Assembly (NCBI GenBank): GCA_003484865.1
Contig: DMZT01000219.1
Location: forward strand, 1 to 24,807
DNA: 24,807 nucleotides
Direction of reading: 5' to 3'
Source of the DNA: Stenotrophomonas sp.
GTDB lineage: Bacteria; Pseudomonadota; Gammaproteobacteria; Xanthomonadales; Xanthomonadaceae
Numbering within the stretch: the first letter of the stretch is position 1; every line of letters starts with the position of its first letter. The notes below the pieces were generated by a model, which was not told the origin of the DNA, ran no database searches, and was given only the letters and a program-made list of their open reading frames with translations. Below, piece by piece: positions 16,079-24,685 of this stretch. Position numbers and translations under genes: made by a program.

Positions 16079-17869
16079 TTAGTAAACGCGCGGCTTGGGC
16101 GGGACGACGTCCACGTCCTTGCTCAGCGTGTACATGTGGACCGGACGGTAGTCGAACTCGCACTTGCCGTTCTCGTCGACGTTGACCAGCGTGTGCTTCT
16201 GCCAGTTGACGTCGTCGCGGTCCGGGAAGTCCTCATGCGCATGCGCGCCGCGGCTTTCCTTGCGCTGTTCGGCCGAGTTGATCGTCGCCACCGCGTTGAG
16301 CAGCAGGTTGTTCAGCTCGTAGGTTTCGATCAGGTCCGAGTTCCACACCAGCGAACGGTCGGAGACCTTGACGTCCTGGAAGGAGTCGAAGATCTCGGCC
16401 ATCTTGGTGCAGCCCTCTTCCAGCGTCTTGCTGGTACGGAACACCGCCGCGTCGTTCTGCATGGTGCGCTGCATGCGATCGCGGATGACCGAGGTCGGGG
16501 TGTCGCCGTTGGCGTAACGCAGCTTGTCGAGCAGGCCCAGGGCCTTGTCGCAGGCATCGGACGGCAGGGTCTTGTGCGGTGCCCCGGACTTGATGGTGTC
16601 GGCGCAGCGGTTGGCCACCGCACGGCCGAACACGACCAGATCCAGCAGCGAGTTCGAGCCCAGGCGGTTGGCGCCGTGCACGGACACGCAGGCCGCTTCG
16701 CCGATGGCGTACAGGCCCGGCACGACCGCATCGGGGTTGTCGCCGACCTTGCGCACGACTTCGCCGTGGTAGTTGGTCGGGATGCCGCCCATGTTGTAGT
16801 GCACGGTCGGGATGACCGGGATCGGCTGCTTGTGCACGTCCACGCCGGCGAAGATGCGGGCGCTTTCGGCAATGCCCGGCAGCTTGTCGTCGATCACGCC
16901 CGGGCCGAGGTGGGTCAGGTCGAGCAGGATGTGATCCTTGTGCTCGCCGACGCCGCGGCCTTCGCGGATCTCGATGGTCATCGAGCGCGACACCACGTCG
17001 CGCGAGGCCAGATCCTTGTAGTGCGGTGCATAGCGCTCCATGAAGCGCTCGCCGTTGCTGTTGCGCAGGATGCCGCCTTCGCCACGCACGCCTTCGGTGA
17101 TCAGGCAGCCCGCGCCGTAGATACCGGTCGGGTGGAACTGCACGAACTCCATGTCCTGCATCGGCAGGCCGGCACGCATGACCAGACCGCCGCCGTCGCC
17201 GGTGCAGGTGTGGGCCGAGGTGGCGCTGAAGTAGGCGCGGCCGTAGCCGCCGGTGGCCAGCACCACGCCATGGGCGCGGAACAGGTGCAGCGAGCCGTCG
17301 GCCATGTCCAGCGCGAGCACGCCGCGGCAGACGCCTTCGTCATCGAAGATCAGGTCGAGCGCGAAGTACTCGATCATGAAGCGCGCGTTGTGCGCCAGCG
17401 ACTGCTGGTACAGCGTGTGCAGCATGGCGTGGCCGGTACGGTCGGCCGCGGCGCAGGTGCGCTGCGCGGACGGGCCTTCGCCGTACTTGGTGGTCATGCC
17501 GCCGAACGGGCGCTGGTAGATCTTGCCTTCTTCGGTACGGCTGAACGGCACACCATAGTGTTCCAGTTCGATGATGGCCGGGATCGCTTCGCGGCACATG
17601 TACTCGATGGCGTCCTGGTCACCCAGCCAATCCGAGCCCTTGATGGTGTCGAAGAAGTGGTAGCGCCAGTCGTCTTCACCCATGTTGCCCAGCGCGGCGG
17701 AAATACCGCCCTGCGCGGCCACGGTGTGCGAACGGGTCGGGAAGACCTTGGTCAGGCAGACCGTCTGCAGGCCCTTGGCGGCAAGACCGAACGTGGCGCG
17801 CAGGCCAGCACCGCCGGCGCCGACCACGACCATGTCGTACTTGTGTTCCGTAATCTTGTAAGCGGACAT
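16079..17869 (-). CDS. sdhA: Succinate dehydrogenase flavoprotein subunit
   Basis: SdhA oxidises succinate to fumarate in the TCA cycle at the cytoplasmic face of the inner membrane. The 596-residue protein has the FAD-binding GAGGAG (17-22) and the covalent FAD attachment site SHTVAAQGG, placing the modified His at residue 48. Further family motifs are the substrate-binding HPTG in [12 protein letters not shown], and [18 protein letters not shown]. The C-terminus ends PPKPRVY, as usual. The start ([17 protein letters not shown]) follows sdhD by 31 bp. SdhE, needed for flavinylation, is encoded downstream. Confidence 0.98.
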   Translation of the reverse strand: MSAYKITEHKYDMVVVGAGGAGLRATFGLAAKGLQTVCLTKVFPTRSHTVAAQGGISAALGNMGEDDWRYHFFDTIKGSDWLGDQDAIEYMCREAIPAIIELEHYGVPFSRTEEGKIYQRPFGGMTTKYGEGPSAQRTCAAADRTGHAMLHTLYQQSLAHNARFMIEYFALDLIFDDEGVCRGVLALDMADGSLHLFRAHGVVLATGGYGRAYFSATSAHTCTGDGGGLVMRAGLPMQDMEFVQFHPTGIYGAGCLITEGVRGEGGILRNSNGERFMERYAPHYKDLASRDVVSRSMTIEIREGRGVGEHKDHILLDLTHLGPGVIDDKLPGIAESARIFAGVDVHKQPIPVIPTVHYNMGGIPTNYHGEVVRKVGDNPDAVVPGLYAIGEAACVSVHGANRLGSNSLLDLVVFGRAVANRCADTIKSGAPHKTLPSDACDKALGLLDKLRYANGDTPTSVIRDRMQRTMQNDAAVFRTSKTLEEGCTKMAEIFDSFQDVKVSDRSLVWNSDLIETYELNNLLLNAVATINSAEQRKESRGAHAHEDFPDRDDVNWQKHTLVNVDENGKCEFDYRPVHMYTLSKDVDVVPPKPRVY

Positions 17870-17900
17870 CTAATCTGGATTCCTGTCTTGGTGCCTGGAC

Positions 17901-18287
17901 TCAGGCGACGCCGAGCGCGATGCGGGCGACCGCAAAAACACTGACGATCCCGCCGAGCACGGCGATGAACTTCACCGTGGTCTGCAGCGCCAGGGCCAGC
18001 AGCGAATTGTGGATGTAGTCTTCCAGCACGACCTGCAGGCCGAGCTGGGCATGCCAGAACATCGCGACGAGGAAGCCGACCAGCAGCACCGCGTTCCACG
18101 GCTTGGACACCGCGTCGGTGGCGGTCACGTAATCGGCGCCGATCAGGCTCAGCACGAACACCAGGAACCAGATGCTCAGGCCGACCAGCGCGGTGGCGGT
18201 CAGGCGCTGCATCACGAAGTGCTCGGTGCCGGTCTTGGCGGCGCCCAGGCCACGCACGTTCTTCAGCGGGGTACGGTACTTGTTCAT
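17901..18287 (-). CDS. sdhD: Succinate dehydrogenase membrane anchor SdhD
   Basis: SdhD is one of the two hydrophobic subunits that anchor the complex and help form the quinone and heme b sites. The 128-residue protein has three membrane helices, near residues 30-50, 62-84 and 98-122. The second helix region contains FWHAQLGLQVVLEDYIHN, equivalent to the E. coli heme His and the Asp-Tyr quinone pair. The N-terminus MNKYRTPLKNVRGLGAAK is typical of this lineage. Its ATG at 18287 overlaps the sdhC stop as ATGA. Confidence 0.95.
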   Translation of the reverse strand: MNKYRTPLKNVRGLGAAKTGTEHFVMQRLTATALVGLSIWFLVFVLSLIGADYVTATDAVSKPWNAVLLVGFLVAMFWHAQLGLQVVLEDYIHNSLLALALQTTVKFIAVLGGIVSVFAVARIALGVA

Positions 18288-18676
18288 GCGGCCGCTCCCA
18301 TGAAGACATAGGCCCAGATCAGGGCGGTGATCACCAGGCTGGCGAACACCGAGACCCAGCTGCTGCGCACGAAGGCGGGGATGGAGAAGCCGATCGCGAA
18401 GTCCTGCACGATATGGCGGATGCCATTGCACAGGTGGTAGGCGAAGGACCAGGTCCAGGCGAACAGGAAGAGCTTGCCGTACCAGCTACCGGCCTGGCCG
18501 GTGAAGCAGTTCCAGGATTCAGGACCCATCATCAGGGCGAGCAGGCCGCCGGCAATGATCAGGGCTCCAACAGACAGAAAGATGCCGGTCGCTCGATGCA
18601 GGATCGAGGTGGCCATCTGAATCTGCCAGCGATACACCTGAAGGTGCGGGGAAAGGGGACGTTCTCTGGCGGCCAT
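18284..18676 (-). CDS. sdhC: Succinate dehydrogenase cytochrome b556 subunit SdhC
   Basis: SdhC is the second membrane anchor and binds heme b. The 130-residue protein starts with RPLSPHLQVYRWQIQMATSI and includes the family signature SILHRATGIFLS. Three membrane helices are visible. AYHLCNGIRHIVQDF supplies the heme ligand, His81, by analogy with His84 of E. coli. A 4-bp overlap couples it to sdhD. It lies 56 bp after the SDHAF4-like gene and has no obvious promoter of its own in that gap. Confidence 0.95.
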   Translation of the reverse strand: MAARERPLSPHLQVYRWQIQMATSILHRATGIFLSVGALIIAGGLLALMMGPESWNCFTGQAGSWYGKLFLFAWTWSFAYHLCNGIRHIVQDFAIGFSIPAFVRSSWVSVFASLVITALIWAYVFMGAAA

Positions 18677-18732
18677 TCGCTGGGCTCGTTATCTCGGCTG
18701 GGCGGCGCAATGCCGCGTTGGCTCAATGCTGA

Positions 18733-18906
18733 TCAAAAATCGATGCAGCGTCCGTTTTTTTCCCAATCTCCGTACCGCACCGGATCAAGTCCGCCGCGGC
18801 CGCCGATTTCCAAAGGCACTGCCGGCGTCGCGGGGAGCGGTTGCTCCTCCGGTACCAGCGTGCCTTCAGCTTCAGAATCTGGAGTGGGGGTTGTTTGGCC
18901 TATCAT
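18733..18906 (-). CDS. SDHAF4/DUF1674 family succinate dehydrogenase assembly factor
   Basis: This 57-residue protein ends PLEIGGRGGLDPVRYGDWEKNGRCIDF, split here as PLEIGGRGGLDP then VRYGDWEKNGRCIDF. That is the DUF1674/SDHAF4 signature, usually GPEPTRYGDWEKKGxxxDF. In eukaryotes SDHAF4 binds flavinylated SdhA and helps it join SdhB. The N-terminal half is Pro/Glu-rich and likely disordered. I start it at the ATG at 18906: an upstream TTG at 18927 would lie at or before the predicted transcription start. It is the first gene of the sdh operon, 56 bp ahead of sdhC, and position and signature agree. It is easily missed because of its size. Confidence 0.85.
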   Translation of the reverse strand: MIGQTTPTPDSEAEGTLVPEEQPLPATPAVPLEIGGRGGLDPVRYGDWEKNGRCIDF

Positions 18907-18927
18907 GGGTGTTCTCGCAACGCACAA

Positions 18928-18956
18928 ATTTTAGACCCCGTTCACGTGCCTGACAA
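18928..18956 (-). promoter_or_regulatory. Sigma-70 promoter of the sdh operon
   Basis: On the minus strand TTGTCA (18956-18951) and TAAAAT (18933-18928) are exactly 17 bp apart, each 5/6 to consensus. Predicted initiation near 18921 gives a leader of about 15 nt before the SDHAF4-like ATG. The promoter spans the GTG start of the divergent ygfZ. Confidence 0.75.
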
Positions 18957-19815
18957 CCTGCCCTCCGATTTCGCCGGCTTTTCGCGCCTTTCCGGTCACC
19001 AGCTGCTCAGTCTCAGCGGTGCCGATGCGGCCGCCTTTGCCCATGCCCAATTCTCCAGCGATGTCACCGCCCTGCCCCTGCGGCATTGGCAGTGGAGTGC
19101 CTGGCTGACGGCCAAGGGCCGCACCATTGCTGTGTTCCAGCTGTTGCGGCTGGAGGAGGAGCGCATCGTGCTGCTGCTCGCCGACGGCGACGCCGATGCG
19201 ATTGCGTCGCAGTTGCAGCGTTTTGTATTCCGCCGCAAGGTCCGGATCGAGGTGCGCAACGACCTGGCCGTGGTGGCGAGCTTCACCGCGCCGGAAGCGG
19301 CCTCCGGGGCCGCGATTGCGCAACTTGCCGGCGAAAACCTCGAACTGGACCTCGGCAGCGATGTGCTTCCGCGCAGCCTGCGGATCGGCGCGGCCGATGC
19401 CGTGGCCGCTGCGGCCGACAGTGCGGATATCGCGCTGGCCTGGCGCCAGTCCGACCTGCGCTACGGGCTGCCGCGACTGGACGCCGATCAGCGCGAGCAG
19501 TGGACGCCACAGCAGTTGGGGCTGGACCGCCTGAACGGGTACAGCGTCAAGAAGGGCTGCTACCCGGGCCAGGAAATCGTGGCCCGCACCCATTTCCTGG
19601 GCAAGGCCAAGCGCGCCCTGCAGCTGCTGCGGGTCGTGGAGGGCACGACCAGCGGCACGCAGGTACATCAGAACGAGGCGGCGATCGGCACGGTCGCGTC
19701 GGTGGCCGGTGACCTGGCCCTGGCGGTACTGCCGCTGGAGATCGCGCCGGAGCCGTTGAGCGTCGGCGGGGTCCAGGCCGCTCACCTGCCCTTGCTGGAC
19801 GGTCTGGCGCGGTAG
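18946..19815 (+). CDS. ygfZ: Folate-binding iron-sulfur cluster protein YgfZ
   Basis: YgfZ is a folate-dependent protein that supports activity of certain iron-sulfur enzymes (IBA57 in mitochondria). The 289-residue protein shares the GcvT fold. The signature KGCYPGQEIVAR is present, with the conserved Cys at residue 205. The N-terminal domain has the common SGADAAAFAHAQFSSDV segment. I use the GTG at 18946 because VPDNLPSDFAGFSRL is where family similarity begins; the frame stays open upstream to 18841, where it would run antisense through the SDHAF4-like gene. No strong Shine-Dalgarno is seen. Divergence from sdh is fitting, as SdhB carries three clusters. Confidence 0.92.
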   Translation: MPDNLPSDFAGFSRLSGHQLLSLSGADAAAFAHAQFSSDVTALPLRHWQWSAWLTAKGRTIAVFQLLRLEEERIVLLLADGDADAIASQLQRFVFRRKVRIEVRNDLAVVASFTAPEAASGAAIAQLAGENLELDLGSDVLPRSLRIGAADAVAAAADSADIALAWRQSDLRYGLPRLDADQREQWTPQQLGLDRLNGYSVKKGCYPGQEIVARTHFLGKAKRALQLLRVVEGTTSGTQVHQNEAAIGTVASVAGDLALAVLPLEIAPEPLSVGGVQAAHLPLLDGLAR

Positions 19816-19820
19816 ACCCG

Positions 19821-19845
19821 GTAGGCATCGACCGTTGATCGATGC
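19821..19845 (+). repeat. GTAG-type REP after ygfZ
   Basis: GTAG (19821-19824) is followed by GCATCGA/TCGATGC with a 7-nt loop. It starts 5 bp after the ygfZ stop and is the first of the repeats in the ygfZ/ATPase convergent gap. Confidence 0.65.
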
Positions 19846-19878
19846 GGCACGCCATGAACGTTGATGGGTGTACGGGGA

Positions 19879-20009
19879 GCCGGCCAGCGGCCGGCACTAC
19901 CGGATCTGGTGGCACTGCCGGATCTCGTGGCACTGCCGGATCTGGTGGCACTGCCGGATCTGGTGGCACTGCCGGATTCGGGCACGGGTAGTGCCGGCCG
20001 CTGGCCGGC
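19879..20009. repeat. Inverted REP pair enclosing an 18-bp tandem array
   Basis: The left REP (19879-19900, stem GCCGGCC/GGCCGGC then ACTAC) and the right REP (19988-20009) are exact inverted copies. The flanks TACGGGG and CCCCGTA extend the symmetry. Between them runs an 18-bp tandem repeat, unit GGCACTGCCGGATCTGGT, four full copies from 19893 to 19964 and a partial fifth. The first copy begins inside the tail of the left REP (GGCACTACCGG), so the array seems to have grown from it. It fills the convergent gap between ygfZ and the ATPase gene. Confidence 0.88.
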
Positions 20010-20031
20010 AACCCCGTAACCCGGCCGCGTG

Positions 20032-21123
<1,092 letters not shown>

Positions 21124-21232
21124 ATCACCATTCCAGTCCGCCCGGTCTCCGGGCTGTTATGCGGAACTGCCTTCGGCCCTCCCGATGGCAGGTCGATGGC
21201 GTGGTGCCGCATGACGGCGACCACTGCAATCG

Positions 21233-21261
21233 AATACAGTCTGCGCATTCTGCCATGTAAA
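21233..21261 (-). promoter_or_regulatory. Predicted sigma-70 promoter of the sugar ATPase gene
   Basis: On the minus strand TTTACA (21261-21256, 5/6) and TGTATT (21238-21233, 4/6) are 17 bp apart. Initiation near 21226 would leave a leader of about 100 nt before the ATG at 21123. Confidence 0.5.
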
Positions 21262-21269
21262 CGTTTTCA
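21256..21269. promoter_or_regulatory. LacI/GalR-family-like operator
   Basis: TGTAAACGTTTTCA is a near-perfect palindrome centred on CG (six of seven pairs match). It fits the A/T-flanked AACGTT core typical of LacI/GalR operators for sugar genes. It covers the -35 box of the predicted ATPase promoter and lies 182 bp before zwf, so a bound repressor would block the leftward gene at least. Confidence 0.65.
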
Positions 21270-21450
21270 CGTGGCACTATCCGATGGTCGGCCGTGATCG
21301 GGATGCCGGGGAGGATGCGATATCTCCCACGACACCCGGTCGGCAGGCCATCATGCCGGGCGGAATCCATGGGGCGTGCTGCACCTGCAACAAGCAGACA
21401 ACGGACCCCGCCCGACCCCCGAGAACATAGACGAGAAGCGATTGACAACG

Positions 21451-22917
21451 ATGTCACCCGGATCTGAAACTCGAGCGATGCACGACACCCTCTTCCTGTT
21501 TGGCGCCACAGGTGACCTGGCCCAGCGCTATCTGTTCCCCTCGCTGCTGCGATTGCTGGGCGACGGCCTGCTCCCCGAAGACTTCAAGGTCCGTGCGCTG
21601 GCGCTGTCGCCGCACGATACCGAGGCCTTCCGCGAGATCCTGCGCCCGCGCCTGCAGCAGGCCATGCCCATGGCCAGCCAGGACGACATCCACTCGCTGC
21701 TGCAGCGCATCGACTACCGTTCGGTGGATCTGCGCAATCCCGAGTCCGTGGCCGAATCGGTCCATGACCTGGTCGACCGCAAGTGCGTGAGCTACCTGGC
21801 GATCCCGCCGGGCCTGTACATCTCCACCTGCGAAGGCCTGGCCAAGGGCGGCGCCCTGGCCGCACCGCACCGGCTGATGCTGGAAAAGCCGATCGGCAGC
21901 GACAGCGCCAGCGCCGAGGAGATCATCTCCACCATCGGCCAGTGGATCGACGAAGACCGCGTGTTCCGCCTGGATCACTACCTGGGCAAGGCCGCGGTGC
22001 AGAACCTGATCGCGCTGCGCTTCGGCAACACGCTGCTCGAGGCGGTCTGGAACCGCAACTACATCGAATCGGTGCATATCCTGGTCGCCGAGAGCGAGGG
22101 CGTGGACGGCCGCGATGCGTATTACGCCCGCTCCGGTGCGCTGCGCGACATGGTCCAGAGCCACATCCTGCAGCTGCTGTGCCTGGTCGCGATGGAGCCG
22201 CCGGCCTCGCTGGAAGCCGATCGCATCCGCGATGAGAAGGTCAAGGTGCTGCGCGCCCTGCGCCCGCTCGATGCCAAGCACGCCGCGCGTGACAGCGTGC
22301 GTGGCCGCTACACCGCCGGCACCATCAATGGCCAGCCCGCGCAGGCCTACCAGCCGCCGGAAGGCAGCGATGTGGAAACCTTCGCCGGCGTCACCGCGCA
22401 TATCGACAACTGGCGCTGGTCCGGCGTGCCGTTCCATCTGGTCACCGGCAAGCGCCTGGCCGAGCGCACCACCCGCGTGGTGGTCACGCTCAAGCCGGTC
22501 ACCCATTGGCTGTTCGAACGACCGCACCGCGGCAACGCCACCCCGAACCGGATCACCTTCCAGCTGCAGCCGCAGGAAAACATCGAGCTGGGCCTGATGA
22601 GTTCGCTGGCCGGCCCGGAATGGGGCGCACTGGAACTGCACCCGCTGGAACTGGAACTGTCCGTACCCACCGGCCTGCACCGCCGCATCGCCTACGAGCG
22701 CCTGTTCCTGGATGCCTTCAACGGCAACCACGCGCTGTTCGTGCGTGATGACGAAGTGCGCGCGGCCTGGGCCTGGATCGACAGCGTCAGCGACGCATGG
22801 AAGGAAGCCAAGCTGCCGCTGCAGCCCTACCCGGCCGGTGAATGGGGTCCGGAAGAAGCTGCCGGCTTCCTGCCCGCCGATGCCGACGCCGACGCTGCCC
22901 GTGGTGGCCAGGCATGA
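21451..22917 (+). CDS. zwf: Glucose-6-phosphate 1-dehydrogenase
   Basis: Zwf oxidises glucose-6-phosphate to 6-phosphogluconolactone, making NAD(P)H for the Entner-Doudoroff and pentose phosphate routes. The 488-residue protein has the nucleotide-binding FLFGATGDLAQRYLFPSLL near the N-terminus. The substrate and catalytic motif FRLDHYLGK has Asp175, His176 and Lys180. LMLEKPIGSD is also typical. I chose the ATG at 21451, with GAGAAG about 12 nt upstream; the next ATG at 21478 is possible. The stop overlaps the glk start as ATGA. Confidence 0.96.
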   Translation: MSPGSETRAMHDTLFLFGATGDLAQRYLFPSLLRLLGDGLLPEDFKVRALALSPHDTEAFREILRPRLQQAMPMASQDDIHSLLQRIDYRSVDLRNPESVAESVHDLVDRKCVSYLAIPPGLYISTCEGLAKGGALAAPHRLMLEKPIGSDSASAEEIISTIGQWIDEDRVFRLDHYLGKAAVQNLIALRFGNTLLEAVWNRNYIESVHILVAESEGVDGRDAYYARSGALRDMVQSHILQLLCLVAMEPPASLEADRIRDEKVKVLRALRPLDAKHAARDSVRGRYTAGTINGQPAQAYQPPEGSDVETFAGVTAHIDNWRWSGVPFHLVTGKRLAERTTRVVVTLKPVTHWLFERPHRGNATPNRITFQLQPQENIELGLMSSLAGPEWGALELHPLELELSVPTGLHRRIAYERLFLDAFNGNHALFVRDDEVRAAWAWIDSVSDAWKEAKLPLQPYPAGEWGPEEAAGFLPADADADAARGGQA

Positions 22918-23921
22918 CGGTGTTGTCCCAGCCGGTCCTCGTCGCGGATATCGGCGGTACCAACGCTCGCTTCGCGCTCGCCGACACCTCGCTGGCCGCG
23001 CCACTGCAGCAGGACAGCATCCGCGAATTCGCCGTCGCTGAGTTCCCTTCGCTGGGCGAGGCCGCACGGCACTATCTCGAACAGATCGGCGCGGAAGCCA
23101 AGCGCGGCGTGTTCGCCGTGGCCGGCCGCGTGGACGGTGACGAAGCGCGCATCACCAATCACCCGTGGGTGATCTCGCGCATGCGCACCGCGCACATGCT
23201 CGGCTTCGATGAGTTGCACCTGATCAACGACTTCGCCGCCCAGGCGATGGCGATCTCGCTGCTGCAGCCGCACGATGTGATCCAGGTCGGCGGTGCGGCG
23301 TGGGTGCCGGGCAAGCCGGGCCAGCCGCGCAACTATGCGGTGATCGGCCCCGGCACCGGGCTGGGCGTGGGCGGCTTGATCCTGCGCCACGGCCGCTGCT
23401 ATCCGCTGGAAACCGAGGGTGGCCACGTCAGCTTCCCGCCCGGGACGCCGGAAGAGATCCGCATCCTGGAAATCCTGTCCGAACAGTTCGGCCGTGTCTC
23501 CAACGAGCGCCTGATCTGCGGACCCGGCCTGGTCAACATCCATCGCGCCGTGTGCGAGATGGCCGACATCGATCCGGGCCAGCTGCAGCCGGTGGACGTC
23601 ACCGCGCGTGCGCTGCATGGCGACCCGCAGGCGATGCGGACCGTGGATGTGTTCTGTGCGGTGTTCGGCGCGATCGCCGGTGACCTGGTGCTGATGCAGG
23701 GCGCCTGGGATGGCGTGTTCCTGACCGGCGGCCTGGTGCCGAAGATGCTCGATTCGCTGCAGCACTCCGGCTTCCGCCAGCGCTTTGAACACAAGGGCCG
23801 CTTCTCTTCGATCATGTCCAAGGTGCCGTCACTGGCGGTGATGCACCCCAGCCCCGGCCTGCTCGGCGCGGCCGCGTATGCGGCGGATGTGGAACGCGAT
23901 CTGCCGGGAGGCACCGCATGA
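22914..23921 (+). CDS. glk: Glucokinase
   Basis: Glk phosphorylates free glucose with ATP, feeding Zwf. The 335-residue protein is a bacterial GlkA-type ASKHA kinase. The phosphate-1 loop is VLVADIGGTNARFALAD (8-24), with catalytic Asp in LINDFAAQAMAI. GPGTGLGVGGL is the phosphate-2/adenosine region, and ETEGGHVSFPP is a glucose-binding segment. The ATG at 22914 overlaps the zwf stop, and the stop overlaps the pgl start, so all three are translationally coupled. The longer reading from 22842 lies inside zwf and was rejected. Confidence 0.95.
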   Translation: MTVLSQPVLVADIGGTNARFALADTSLAAPLQQDSIREFAVAEFPSLGEAARHYLEQIGAEAKRGVFAVAGRVDGDEARITNHPWVISRMRTAHMLGFDELHLINDFAAQAMAISLLQPHDVIQVGGAAWVPGKPGQPRNYAVIGPGTGLGVGGLILRHGRCYPLETEGGHVSFPPGTPEEIRILEILSEQFGRVSNERLICGPGLVNIHRAVCEMADIDPGQLQPVDVTARALHGDPQAMRTVDVFCAVFGAIAGDLVLMQGAWDGVFLTGGLVPKMLDSLQHSGFRQRFEHKGRFSSIMSKVPSLAVMHPSPGLLGAAAYAADVERDLPGGTA

Positions 23922-24640
23922 ATACCCTGGATACGTCCGATCGTTTCACCCTGATCCGCCATGGCGATGCCGATGGCTGGATCGAGGCCGTGGCCGCCGA
24001 AATGGCCGCCGAGCTCAACCGCGACATCGCCGAGTTCGGCCGGGCGCGCATGCTGCTCTCCGGCGGCACCACGCCGGCGCCGATTTACCAGGCACTGGCC
24101 GAGCTGGACGTTCAATGGGACCGGGTGGAAGTGAGCCTGGTCGATGAGCGCTGGCTCTCGCCGCAGGATCGCGACAGCAATGCATGGCTGGTGAAGGAGA
24201 GCTTTCTCACCCGTGCTGAAGGCGCGCATTTCGATCCGCTGGTGCGGGTCGGCAAGCCGCTGCCCGAGTGCGTCTACAGCGCCAACCTGCAGGCCCGGCA
24301 CAGCCAGCGGCCCTGCGTGAGCGTGCTGGGCATGGGCAATGACGGCCACACCGCCTCGCTGTTCCCGGGTTCGAAGGATCTGACCCGCGCACTGGAAAGC
24401 ACCCTGCCCTACGCGGCGCTGGATGCCACCGGCTGCCCCGGTGCGAACCAGTGGCCGCTGCGCATCACCCTCACGCCGCACGGCTTGAAGCAGAGCCGCC
24501 AGCGCCTGTTGCTGCTGCGTGGCAAGCAGAAGCTGGAAGTGCTCAAGCACGCGCTGGAAAGCAACAATCCGCAGCTGTATCCCATCCTCAACGCGATCGA
24601 TCTCGACGGCGCGAAACTGCGCGTCCACTGGTGTGACTGA
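23918..24640 (+). CDS. pgl: 6-phosphogluconolactonase
   Basis: Pgl hydrolyses 6-phosphogluconolactone to 6-phosphogluconate. The 240-residue protein belongs to the DevB/SOL family rather than the YbhE beta-propeller type. Signature segments are LSGGTTPAPIYQAL near residue 47, VEVSLVDERWLSPQDRDSN, and LGMGNDGHTASLFPGS, which includes the catalytic His. It overlaps glk by 4 bp and lies 45 bp before edd. Confidence 0.95.
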   Translation: MNTLDTSDRFTLIRHGDADGWIEAVAAEMAAELNRDIAEFGRARMLLSGGTTPAPIYQALAELDVQWDRVEVSLVDERWLSPQDRDSNAWLVKESFLTRAEGAHFDPLVRVGKPLPECVYSANLQARHSQRPCVSVLGMGNDGHTASLFPGSKDLTRALESTLPYAALDATGCPGANQWPLRITLTPHGLKQSRQRLLLLRGKQKLEVLKHALESNNPQLYPILNAIDLDGAKLRVHWCD

Positions 24641-24685
24641 GTTGCCCCGGTGTTGTTCCGTTCGCCTTCTCATAGCCGGTAGCCA

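Larger units (their letters stand above)
21124..21450. other. Divergent control region between the ATPase gene and zwf
   Basis: These 327 bp hold a predicted leftward promoter with a LacI-family-like operator over its -35 box. The side nearer zwf, 21270-21450, has a long leader-like stretch in which I see no convincing promoter, hairpin terminator, REP or HexR-type TTGT-N-ACAA site. Confidence 0.6.

Noticed and set aside
15824..17944. 706-codon plus-strand ORF opposite sdhA
   Set aside because: Antisense shadow of sdhA, with His/Val/Arg-rich low-information sequence and no ribosome site.
19893..19980. In-frame 18-bp repeat read as a Gly-Ser-Ala-Thr-Arg-Ser repeat protein
   Set aside because: The frame is only 67 codons, lies wholly in repeat DNA between convergent genes, and has no start signal or conserved flank.
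21270..21450. HexR operator upstream of zwf
   Set aside because: HexR often controls zwf in gammaproteobacteria, but I could not find a convincing TTGT-N7/8-ACAA palindrome here.
22842..22913. 24-codon N-terminal extension of glk
   Set aside because: It lies inside zwf in another frame; the ATGA overlap at 22914 and the glucokinase N-terminus support the shorter form.
21454..23067. 537-codon minus-strand ORF opposite zwf and glk
   Set aside because: Antisense to two clear enzymes and spanning their junction; no motifs.
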